Assembly: GCA_965223305.1 (NCBI GenBank)
Contig: CBDCWT010000081.1
Location: 62,001-126,000 of the forward strand
Source: CBDCWT01 sp965223305
GTDB taxonomy: Bacteria; Planctomycetota; Planctomycetia; Pirellulales; Pirellulaceae
Length of the DNA: 64,000 nucleotides
Direction: 5' to 3'
Under the pieces are notes generated by a model that did not search any database, was not told the origin of the DNA, and saw only the letters and a list, made by a program, of their open reading frames with translations. Shown piece after piece: positions 26,642-34,958 of the stretch (positions are counted from its first letter, which is position 1; each line of letters opens with the position of its first letter). Position numbers and translations under genes: made by a program.

Positions 26642-26742
26642 GTTACTGGTGTTTTTCGCCGCCGCGTTCCGCGGACCAATAGCAATACTCACCTCGGTTC
26701 ACACGCAACCCGTTCGTTCAGCCACACTGCAAGGAACTCACC

Positions 26743-29700
26743 ATGTCATCGTCAAAGAAACACCGCTGGACTCATCGCAAGCCTGCTCGATGCCGTAGCT
26801 ACCGCCGAGGTGGACAACGGCTGTTCGCAGAGACACTTGAAAAGCGTCTGCTCTTGACCGCGGTTACCAGCGTCGATCCGCCGGAAGGCGCCCTGACGGC
26901 TCCTGTCGCGACCGACATTACTGCCACCTTTGACGAGGACATCAACCCGGCGACTGCAACCGCTGAGAATTTCGTCATTCATTCATCCAAGCGAGTCGGT
27001 CCGGTGACTGTTAGCGCGAGCGGACCGACGGTTACGGCCGATCCGAGCACGGACTTCTTCCCCGGCGAGCGGGTACAGGTGACCGCAACGGCCGGGTTGC
27101 AGGGTACCGCCACGGCGGTTGTTCCTAAGACATGGCACTTCCGCACCGAAGTCACTTCAGGCAGCGGTCAGTTTGTGGAGAGTGGCCAGGCACTGGGTAC
27201 GAACATCGGCGGCCGAGTCCGCTTTGGCGATCTGGATGCTGACGGCGACTTGGATGCTGTCGAGCGAGGAAACGTTGTCTGGATGAACGATGGGAGCGGC
27301 GTGTTCACCGATTCTGGCCAGACCTTGGGTGCGGGAAGCGAAGCTGTCCTGGGCGATCTGGACGGAGATGGTGACCTGGATGTGGTCGGGCAGACGGGCG
27401 TGCACTTGAACGATGGCAGTGGACTCTTCAACAACACCGGGCAGAACTTGACCGGCGGCTCGACGATCTCTGCGGGCGATCTGGACGGAGACGGCGATTT
27501 GGATGTGATGCAGGGTGTGGCCTATGCGCCAAACCGTGTTTGGTTCAATGACGGAAGCGGTAACTTCAGTAACAGCGGCCAAGCGCTCGGAAACTCCAGT
27601 TCGCTGGGTATCGAGTTTGGCGACTTTGACAATGACGGCGATCTCGATGCATTTACAGCAAACAACGGCCCGGCAAACCGTGTGTGGGTCAATGATGGAA
27701 GTGGAGTCTTCACCGACAGCGGCCAGCAGTTGGGCGGATTCAAGTCCAGCAACGACGCCGATGTCGGCGACGTGGACGGTGATGGTGACTTGGATGTAGT
27801 GGTTGCCAACGAGTACAACGGAACCGGTACGCGCATCTGGCTGAACGATGGAAGCGGTGTTTTCACAAACTCAGGGCAGCAGCTTGACACCACGTTCCGA
27901 GGCAGACGGTCGGAGCTCGGCGACGTAGACGGGGACGGCGACCTAGATATCTTTGTTGTCGTATTGTGGAATGGATCGTCAGTTTGGCTGAACGACGGAA
28001 CAGGTACTTTCAGCGACAGCGGCCAACGTTTGAACTATGTCAATGATATTCGCCTGCGGCGCGTGGAAGGCGGCGCAATGGCAGATGTCGACGGCGATGG
28101 CGACCTCGACCTCTTTGAAGCCAATGTGGGCACGGGCGGGAGTCGCATTTGGATCAACCAGAACCTCCAACCGAGCGTATCGCTGGCGATCGATAACGCC
28201 ACCATCGCCGAAGACGCCGGCGCGGCGACGGTGACGGCGACGCTCTCCGCCGCACACACTGTTGCGGTGACGGTCGATCTCGGATTTTCCGGGACCGCAA
28301 CGGTGGATACCGACTACACCACGTCCGGCGCACAGATCGTGATCGCCGCCGGAGCCACCAGCGGGTCGGTAGCGATCACCGCCATTCAAGATGCCGTCGA
28401 TGACGACGACGAAACGGTGATCGTCGATATCACCGGCACGACCAACGCCGATGAAGCGGGGACTCAGCAGGTCACCACAACCATCGTGGACGACGACGAA
28501 CCAGCACCGGTACCGGATGTCACACTGGCGGTCGATAACGCCGCCATCCCCGAGGAAGCGGGAGTGGCCACCTTCACCGCCACGCTGTCGCTGGTCACGA
28601 CGGTGCCAGTGACGGTCGATCTCGGCCTCTCGGGCTCAGCGGCTGCCAGCGACTATACGGTCTCGGGGACCCAGATCGTGATTGCGCCTGGTGCCACCAG
28701 CGGTTCGGTCACCGTGACCGCTGTACAGGATACCGAGGACGAACCGGATGAGACCGTTGTGGTCGACATCACGTCCGTCACCGGTGGAACCGAGTCTGGC
28801 ACCCAGCAGCAGACGACCACCATCACCGATGACGACGAACCGGTCGTGCCCGACGTGACGCTGGCAGTCGACACGGCGACCATTGCCGAAGCCGCCGGAG
28901 TGGCCACCTTCACCGCCACACTGTCGGCGACGACGACAGTGCCGGTGACCGTCGATCTAGACCTCTCCGGCAGCGCTTCTCAGGGGGATGACTACAACGC
29001 GTCGGGAACCCAAATTGTGATCGCACCCGGTGCCACCAGTGGCTCGGTCACCGTTACTGCTGTGCAGGATGAGCTGGACGAGCCGGACGAGACGGTGGTG
29101 GTTGATATTGCCAGCGTGAGCGGCGGCAACGAGAGCGGCACGCAGCAGGCGACCACGACCATCGAAGACGACGACGAACCGGTCGGGATGACGGTCACGA
29201 CGCTGACGGCGACGGCGACGGGTTTCATTGCAGAGTTTGCCAACGAGCTGGATGCGGCTGACTTGAACCTGTACGACACGCAAACCGCCGGGCTGGGCGC
29301 GGCCGATGTGTTGCTCAGCGGTGCCACGAGTGGCCCGATCACCGGCTCCTTGGTGGTTGCTGCTCGGAGCATCGAGTTCATCAAGTCGGGATCTCCGTTG
29401 GCTGGTGATACCTACACGGTCACACTCCGCAGCGCGGCGGACGGGATCAAAGACACGGGCGGGTTGCTGTTGGATGGTAATGGGGACGGTACTGCTGGCG
29501 ACGACTTTAGCTCGACGTTCGAGGTAGCGGCACCGGCTGCCAACTCGGTGACGGTGTCGATTCCGGATGTGGTACGTGGTCCTGGTCAAGCGGTGAATCT
29601 GCCGGCGGACAGTACGAGTGGGATTCCCTTGACGATCAGCGAGGGGACGAATGTGCGTGCGATCGATGTTCGGATCGCCTTCGATCCGACGCTGATCAGT

Positions 29701-30444
29701 ATCGAGGCGGCGACCCCTGGTCCGGACGCACCAGCCGGTGCTTCGGTGGTGTTGAACAACTCGACCCCTGGTTTGGCGATCGTGGTCTACTTTGCCTCGG
29801 CACCTCTGCCGGCGGGTTCCGGAGTGTTTGTGAACTTACAGGCGAGCGTTCCAGAGGCGAATGCCAGCGAGAACTACCGCCGTCATCAGGTGTTGGACCT
29901 GCACGATGTGGTTGTCAGCGACGGGAACGACAACGAGTCCCCGACGATCGCGGACGATGGGCTGCATGTGGCGACCTTTTTTGGGGACGTCTCGGCGAAC
30001 GGTCGGATCAACGCCGCGGACGCGGCGCAGGTGGCTCGGATTGCAGCGCTCTTGGACAGTGGCTTTGCCAACACGCCTTCGACCGATCCTGGTTTGTTGG
30101 GGGACATCAGCGGCAACAGTCGTTTGAACGCAGCGGACGCTTCGCTGGTAGCTCAGTTTGCCGCCTTGATCACTGTGCCTCAGATTCCACCGCTACCCGG
30201 TGGTGTAGTGATCAGCGGGGTTCCCGGCCTTCCGGCTACCGTTCAAGCAGACCCGGAGCAAGACGACCGGCTGGTCAGTCCGCTGGCGTTGGGATTCACC
30301 GATCGTGCAACGTGGATGGCCGAGGAGATTGGTGAAGATGTGCTCAGCGAGCGGGCTGACAATCTATCGAGCCGCGATGCGTTCTTTGCCGAGCTGATGG
30401 ACGAAGTTGTCACAGACGGACTTTCCGATCACCCATCTCAGTAG
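26743..30444 (+). CDS. giant secreted VCBS/FG-GAP, Calx-beta, cohesin-like and dockerin protein
   Basis: A 1233-residue protein; the ATG follows AAGGA. After a basic leader comes LEKRLLLTA, the LEPR-XLL export motif. A SbsA-type Ig-like domain follows (about 40-130), then about eight FG-GAP/VCBS-like repeats (about 150-480), each with D-x-D-G-D-x-D calcium loops and WLNDGSGVF. Three Calx-beta domains come next (about 480-810; each with VTATLSA or FTATLS and ending in a D-D-E-P run). A further Ig-like module is followed by a cohesin-like domain (about 945-1070; DVRIAFDPTLISIEA) and a dockerin (about 1080-1150; FGDVSANGRINAADA and GDISGNSRLNAADA). It is probably a calcium-loaded cell-surface or matrix protein. 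Having a cohesin-like and a dockerin module in the same chain could allow self-association. Confidence 0.85.
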   Translation: MSSSKKHRWTHRKPARCRSYRRGGQRLFAETLEKRLLLTAVTSVDPPEGALTAPVATDITATFDEDINPATATAENFVIHSSKRVGPVTVSASGPTVTADPSTDFFPGERVQVTATAGLQGTATAVVPKTWHFRTEVTSGSGQFVESGQALGTNIGGRVRFGDLDADGDLDAVERGNVVWMNDGSGVFTDSGQTLGAGSEAVLGDLDGDGDLDVVGQTGVHLNDGSGLFNNTGQNLTGGSTISAGDLDGDGDLDVMQGVAYAPNRVWFNDGSGNFSNSGQALGNSSSLGIEFGDFDNDGDLDAFTANNGPANRVWVNDGSGVFTDSGQQLGGFKSSNDADVGDVDGDGDLDVVVANEYNGTGTRIWLNDGSGVFTNSGQQLDTTFRGRRSELGDVDGDGDLDIFVVVLWNGSSVWLNDGTGTFSDSGQRLNYVNDIRLRRVEGGAMADVDGDGDLDLFEANVGTGGSRIWINQNLQPSVSLAIDNATIAEDAGAATVTATLSAAHTVAVTVDLGFSGTATVDTDYTTSGAQIVIAAGATSGSVAITAIQDAVDDDDETVIVDITGTTNADEAGTQQVTTTIVDDDEPAPVPDVTLAVDNAAIPEEAGVATFTATLSLVTTVPVTVDLGLSGSAAASDYTVSGTQIVIAPGATSGSVTVTAVQDTEDEPDETVVVDITSVTGGTESGTQQQTTTITDDDEPVVPDVTLAVDTATIAEAAGVATFTATLSATTTVPVTVDLDLSGSASQGDDYNASGTQIVIAPGATSGSVTVTAVQDELDEPDETVVVDIASVSGGNESGTQQATTTIEDDDEPVGMTVTTLTATATGFIAEFANELDAADLNLYDTQTAGLGAADVLLSGATSGPITGSLVVAARSIEFIKSGSPLAGDTYTVTLRSAADGIKDTGGLLLDGNGDGTAGDDFSSTFEVAAPAANSVTVSIPDVVRGPGQAVNLPADSTSGIPLTISEGTNVRAIDVRIAFDPTLISIEAATPGPDAPAGASVVLNNSTPGLAIVVYFASAPLPAGSGVFVNLQASVPEANASENYRRHQVLDLHDVVVSDGNDNESPTIADDGLHVATFFGDVSANGRINAADAAQVARIAALLDSGFANTPSTDPGLLGDISGNSRLNAADASLVAQFAALITVPQIPPLPGGVVISGVPGLPATVQADPEQDDRLVSPLALGFTDRATWMAEEIGEDVLSERADNLSSRDAFFAELMDEVVTDGLSDHPSQ

Positions 30445-30472
30445 TCGGCGAGGCGGCTCGGGTGGTGAACGG

Positions 30473-30554
30473 AACCGGCCGCTAACGCGGCTCGGCTGAT
30501 GTTTGGCAGTTTGGCGCCCAGACAGATCAGCCGCAGGGCGTTAGCCCCCGGTTT
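30473..30554. repeat. hairpin repeat 'E', variant copy
   Basis: Arms ACCGGCCGCTAACGCGGCTC and ATCAGCCGCAGGGCGTTAGC face each other just behind the giant gene; with its long stem it may help end transcription. Confidence 0.6.
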
Positions 30555-30639
30555 CTTCGCGCAACGTCAATAACAGCTTGACGACGACAGTCGGTTCGTC
30601 GACGCGCTGCGGGCATCGCGATCAGTGCAACCGACTCTG

Positions 30640-30706
30640 TGTCCTCTGTGCCTCTGCGTTTCTTTAATCTTGGCTGTTTTTGAAACACAGAGGCACAGAG
30701 ATCACG
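30640..30706. repeat. inverted repeat 'CTCTGTGCCTCTG'
   Basis: CTCTGTGCCTCTGCGTTT and AAACACAGAGGCACAGAG are nearly perfect complements around a T-rich 20-base loop. The remainder of 30445-30932 shows no gene. Confidence 0.75.
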
Positions 30707-30932
30707 GAGAAAGAGGTCCTCCAGGGGTGTTCTTTCCGAGGCGCGAGTGGTGGAAACATTCTGTTCCAGCACTCCCTGGCGACATTTCGTGCGGCCGGTT
30801 GAATCTACGAGAGCCGCCGCGGACAATGACTGCACGCCGCTTTCCTGATGACTGTACTGTAGGGCGGCGGCCCGAAGCGACGACCAAGAGCCAATCCACA
30901 CTTGCGGCCAAACGCCCCCAGACGAGGTAGCC

Positions 30933-33326
30933 ATGCGCGCATCGACGGTATCTGCAGCTGCACTGGTTCTTCCACTCATCTTTGTCGGCCGATCGCCCGC
31001 CGACGACTTCCTTCCTGTCTTTCGCGTTGAGCGGCAGCCGCTGGTCGCCGCCACTAACCGACTTACCCAGGCGCTCAGATACGTCGGCGCACCACTCTCG
31101 GACAAAGACGCCGCGGCTTTGCAACGGGCCATCGATGACACGGACGACGGCCGTTCACTGCGTGGAATCCAGCAGGTACTTGATCAGTACTGTCTCGTCG
31201 GCGTGCATATCAATCCAGAAAGCCGAGTTAAGGTCGCTGAAGGGCCCGCGCCCAAGGAGCTTGTGCAACAAGGCTGGCGTACTTTTCTAGTGAAGGTGCA
31301 CAACGAAGCCGGCGTCACGGCCGAGCTGCAGACAGAGAGTCAGAATGCTGCGCCGCTCTATCAAAAAGGGACCGGCGGCCGGCAGCGACCGCTCACGACC
31401 GACAAGCTTGTACAACCTGCCGACATTCCCAATCGATTCCTCGATCTGTCCATGTTCAATCGCCAGCCACTCAAGCGAACGCTTTCTGGGTTGGAGCTGG
31501 AGTATCGCATCATTCACGTCTACAGCCGGGATATCGGCCGACGCGAAGCGGAGTTAGGGTTCAATGTCGGCCAAGGAACGCAGGATATCGGCTTTAGAAA
31601 CAACACCGCGATTCTGTTCGAGTGCGTGCCCGCGGTCGAGGTGTCGTTGGGAATCAAAGACCACGACGGAGCTCCGACTACGGCCGCGCTGGTGATTCGC
31701 GATCAACTTGGTCGGGTCTATCCCAACCCGGCTCGGCGGCTTGCCCCGGACTTTTTCTTCCACGATCAAGTCTACCGCAGCGACGGTGAATCGGTCCATC
31801 TACCTCCAGGCCAGTATACGATCGCGATTTCACGCGGCCCGGAATACCTGGAACAGATTCAGTCGCTGACGATCGAGAAAGGAGTTGCCAGCCAGTCGCT
31901 GAATGTCGAGCTGGCGCGGTGGATCCATCCCGCGAGCCAACGGTGGTTTTCGGGCGACCACCATGTTCATGCTGCGGGCTGCGCCCATTACGACAGCCCA
32001 ACCGAGGGCGTCGCGCCGGTAGACATGATGCGCCACATTCTGGGCGAGGATCTCAACGTGGGTTGTGTCCTTAGCTGGGGGCCGTGCTGGTATACGCAGA
32101 AGCAGTACTTTGAAGGCAAGACATCGGCTCTTTCCCGTGATGACTATCTGATGCGCTATGACGTCGAAGTGAGCGGCTTTCCGTCGTCTCACGCGGGCCA
32201 TCTTTGTTTGCTTCGTCTGGAGGAGGACGATTATCCGGGGACTACTTTGATCGAAGAGTGGCCGAGTTGGACACTGCCTGTGTTGAAATGGGGCAAGGAA
32301 CAAGGTGGGGTCGTGGGGTATAGCCACAGCGGCTGGGGACTCGCACTGCCCGACTACCTGCCGGACGGTACTCGCAAGTTCTTGGGCCGCCCCTGGGGAG
32401 GCGCGCCAAACGACTGGCAGGGTAAAGCTGCCGATCGGTTGCCGGACTACGCGATGCCGCGGTTTGACGGCATCGGAGCCAACGAGTACGTCGTCACCGT
32501 CGCGCACGACGTCTGCCACTTTATCTCCTCAGTGGACACGCCCGCCATTTGGGAATTGAACGTTTGGTACCACACGCTGAACTGCGGCTTCGAAGCGAGA
32601 ATCAGCGGCGAAACGGACTTTCCCTGTATCTACGGCGACAAAGTTGGGCTGGGGCGGATCTACGTCAAGTTGGCGGAGGGCCAGCCGCTTGAATTTGATA
32701 GCTGGGTTCGAGGTGTGCGGGACGGTCGCAGCTACTGCGGCGATGGTCGCAGTCATATCATCGACTTCAAGGTTAACGACGTCGCTGTGGGGGAACCAGG
32801 ATCGGACGGAAAAGTCAGCCATCTCGACCTCGATCAACCCAGTACGGTCAAAGTGAAATTTGACGTGGCCGCGTTGTTACAATCCGAGCAGACACCGGTC
32901 ACGCGGCGAATCAAGAGCGCTCGCCTGGATGACAAGCCTTACTGGCACATAGAACGAGCCCGGATCGGCGACAGTCGAATGGTACCCGTCGAATTGATTG
33001 TCAATGGCTATCCCGTCGCGACGAAGGAAGTCGTTGCCGATGGCAGGCAACAGACATTGGAGTTTGATGTGGAACTCCGACACTCCAGTTGGATTGCTGT
33101 CAGAATCCTACCGTCTGCGCATACCAATCCGGTATTCGTAACCGTCGAAGGAGCACCGATTCGTGCCAGTCGTCGCAGTGCCAAGTGGTGCAGCGAGGCG
33201 GTTGATGTGTGCTGGAACGCCAAGCGGGGACGTATTCGCGAATCCGAGCGGGCTGCCGCCAAGGCCGCCTACGATGCCGCCAGAAAAATCTATCAGGCCA
33301 GACTCGCCGAGTCTGTCGCGGACTGA
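30933..33326 (+). CDS. CehA/McbA-like metallohydrolase, exported
   Basis: A 797-residue protein with a signal peptide (about 1-23). Residues 30-330 form beta-rich domains of unknown role. From about 335 a PHP-like metallohydrolase domain begins with WFSGDHHVHAAGCAHYDS, the metal-binding H-x-H motif of the CehA/McbA family, and continues with VVGYSHSGWGLAL and NEYVVTVAHDVCHFIS. CehA and McbA hydrolyse the carbamate carbaryl, but planctomycete members are diverse and their substrates are unknown. Residues 720-797 end in a basic, Ala-rich helix. The gene stands alone between repeat-filled spacers. Confidence 0.82.
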   Translation: MRASTVSAAALVLPLIFVGRSPADDFLPVFRVERQPLVAATNRLTQALRYVGAPLSDKDAAALQRAIDDTDDGRSLRGIQQVLDQYCLVGVHINPESRVKVAEGPAPKELVQQGWRTFLVKVHNEAGVTAELQTESQNAAPLYQKGTGGRQRPLTTDKLVQPADIPNRFLDLSMFNRQPLKRTLSGLELEYRIIHVYSRDIGRREAELGFNVGQGTQDIGFRNNTAILFECVPAVEVSLGIKDHDGAPTTAALVIRDQLGRVYPNPARRLAPDFFFHDQVYRSDGESVHLPPGQYTIAISRGPEYLEQIQSLTIEKGVASQSLNVELARWIHPASQRWFSGDHHVHAAGCAHYDSPTEGVAPVDMMRHILGEDLNVGCVLSWGPCWYTQKQYFEGKTSALSRDDYLMRYDVEVSGFPSSHAGHLCLLRLEEDDYPGTTLIEEWPSWTLPVLKWGKEQGGVVGYSHSGWGLALPDYLPDGTRKFLGRPWGGAPNDWQGKAADRLPDYAMPRFDGIGANEYVVTVAHDVCHFISSVDTPAIWELNVWYHTLNCGFEARISGETDFPCIYGDKVGLGRIYVKLAEGQPLEFDSWVRGVRDGRSYCGDGRSHIIDFKVNDVAVGEPGSDGKVSHLDLDQPSTVKVKFDVAALLQSEQTPVTRRIKSARLDDKPYWHIERARIGDSRMVPVELIVNGYPVATKEVVADGRQQTLEFDVELRHSSWIAVRILPSAHTNPVFVTVEGAPIRASRRSAKWCSEAVDVCWNAKRGRIRESERAAAKAAYDAARKIYQARLAESVAD

Positions 33327-33353
33327 CTAGGTTCTGTTGGAAGGAGGGGGAGC

Positions 33354-33662
33354 CCTCTCCCGCTCTGGAAGTCGTGCAGCTTTTACGCTTCATGCAATCC
33401 ACCAAACTCTGGCGAGTTCGGCTACGCTCCGAATCAGCCGCTGGGCGTTAGCCCACGGTTCTCCAGCGAAACCGATGCGTAGCGTCCGGCGAGGCCTCCC
33501 CTCTCCGGGCCCTTCGGGCCGACTTTCCCCGAGGGGAGAGTGACGAAAGACGAGCATCCACCTCACCCTCCCGCTGGGAGGTGGTGCAGCTTCTACGCTT
33601 TCATGCAATCCGCCAAACTCTGGTGAGTTCGGCTACGCTGCAAATCAGCCGCTGGGCGTTAG
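33354..33662 (+). repeat. intergenic repeat 'A', copies 3 and 4 (second cut by a MITE)
   Basis: Two successive blocks (about 33354-33545 and 33556-33662), each starting with a GTGCAGCTTnTACGC motif. The second reaches GGGCGTTAG and is interrupted there by MITE copy 4; its continuation TTAGCCCACGGTTCC resumes at 33837. Confidence 0.85.
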
Positions 33663-33836
33663 CCCGGATTATTCATGAAGATCGTCGCGAGAGGTTGTAA
33701 GTACTTTCGTGGCAAGGAAGGCGAGCAATTCTCCCGCAGGTGTATTGAAGCAATACGTCGAGGGAGAATTGTGAAGCATGACGAAGCCACGGATGGACTT
33801 ACGACCTCGCAGCAGATCGCTCATGAATAATTCGGG
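33663..33836 (-). mobile_element. 174-bp MITE, copy 4 (reverse orientation)
   Basis: Begins CCCGGATTATTCATGAAGATC and ends GATCGCTCATGAATAATTCGGG, i.e. inverted relative to copies 1-3. Flanked by TTAG at 33659-33662 and 33837-33840. Removing it and one TTAG restores GGGCGTTAGCCCACGG, the uninterrupted repeat 'A' sequence present at 3775-3790. Confidence 0.93.
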
Positions 33837-34110
33837 TTAGCCCACGGTTCCCCAGCGAAACCGACGCGAAGCGTCCGGGGACGCCCCCCTCTCCGGCCCT
33901 TCGGGCCGACTCTCCCCGAGGGGAGAGTGAAGAACAACGAAATCACGCAAAGCTCAGAAAGCTGCACGACCTCCTGGCGGGAGGGTCGGACGCGTTAGCG
34001 TCCGGGGAGGGTTGCCCGGGAGCGATCGCCACGAAGCGTGCCCCCCTTTCCGGCCCTTCGGGCCGACTCTCCCCGAGGGGAGAGTGACGAAAGATGAAAT
34101 CACGCACTCA
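33837..34110 (+). repeat. intergenic repeat 'A', remaining parts
   Basis: Continuation of the interrupted copy, then a further partial copy ending in another CTCTCCCCGAGGGGAGAG hairpin near 34066-34083. No coding sequence was recognised between 33327 and 34368. Confidence 0.75.
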
Positions 34111-34152
34111 GTTGAAAGCTGCGCGCCCTCCTTGTGCTCCGACAAGCCCTAG

Positions 34153-34326
34153 CCCGAATTATTCATGAGCGATCTGCTGCGAGGTCGTAAGTCCATCCGT
34201 GGCTTCGTCATGCTTCACAATTCTCCCTCGACGTATTGCTTCAATACGCCTGCGGAAGAATTGCTCGCCTTCCTTGCCACGAACCTACTTACAACCTCTC
34301 GCCACGATCTTCATGAATAATCCGGG
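34153..34326 (+). mobile_element. 174-bp MITE, copy 5
   Basis: Same orientation as copies 1-3; flanked by CTAG at 34149-34152 and 34327-34330. Only about 320 bases from copy 4 in the opposite orientation, so the pair could bracket and mobilise the DNA between them. Confidence 0.9.
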
Positions 34327-34368
34327 CTAGAGTCTACCGAGCCAGTATTATCGCCAGCCGATCCTAAC

Positions 34369-34722
34369 TTAGTCCTGGTGCGAAATCGCGTGCGAATCGT
34401 GCATGGCTTTGTCGCCGAACGCATGGGCGCGGGCCGTAGTTTCGAGTGTGCTCGCCCAGGGCAGGTAAGTGGGCCTCAGCACCGTCTCACGCAGAACGCT
34501 CCAAATGTAATAGGCTCGGCGTGCCTCAAGTCCGTCAGGATACTTGGTCAGCAGCCAACGTTTTGCGGCGACCGCCTCGTCGTTGGCGCGTTCTGCGGCG
34601 TCTGCTTCGATTCGTTCACCAATGGCGGGAGGTAGATCCAGCGATTTGACAAGTTGTGAGTCATGGCGAATTCGACGTTCGACGCGTGTTTCCGATAACT
34701 CGCGCGGCCGGCGTGTTGCCAT
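34369..34722 (-). CDS. small protein of unknown function next to the STAND gene
   Basis: A 117-residue protein, charged and probably helical, with no recognised domain: LPPAIGERIEADAAERANDE, then KRWLLTKYPDGLEARRAYYIW. Codon choice looks ordinary for a gene and the sequence is not low-complexity, so I think it is real, but its ATG is directly adjacent to GGAG without normal spacing, leaving the start unsure. It follows the 1412-residue STAND protein on the same strand after 236 bases and lies beside MITE copy 5. It could be a small accessory of the defence gene or an unrelated remnant. Confidence 0.55.
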   Translation of the reverse strand: MATRRPRELSETRVERRIRHDSQLVKSLDLPPAIGERIEADAAERANDEAVAAKRWLLTKYPDGLEARRAYYIWSVLRETVLRPTYLPWASTLETTARAHAFGDKAMHDSHAISHQD

Positions 34723-34958
34723 CTCCTACCAGTTGCTCTGCGACTGGGCTGGCAAATGAAGGCTCTGCTCTGGACGCACCGCGCGAACGACCATATTCGC
34801 AAGAGCACGCTCCACGGTAAGGCCAGTCCGGTTCGTTTGCCACAGTGCCGATCTCTTCGCCAGCCAACCACAAAGACTGCCTACGACGCTGCGAAAGAGC
34901 GGACGCGTATCGTGGCGGATCCGCTTGATGAGGGCGTGGCGCGTTTCCTGGGGTCACG
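34723..34958. other. spacer between orphan gene and STAND gene, nothing assigned
   Basis: Several overlapping open frames cross this stretch on both strands, but none has convincing protein character. A decayed gene cannot be excluded. Confidence 0.3.
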
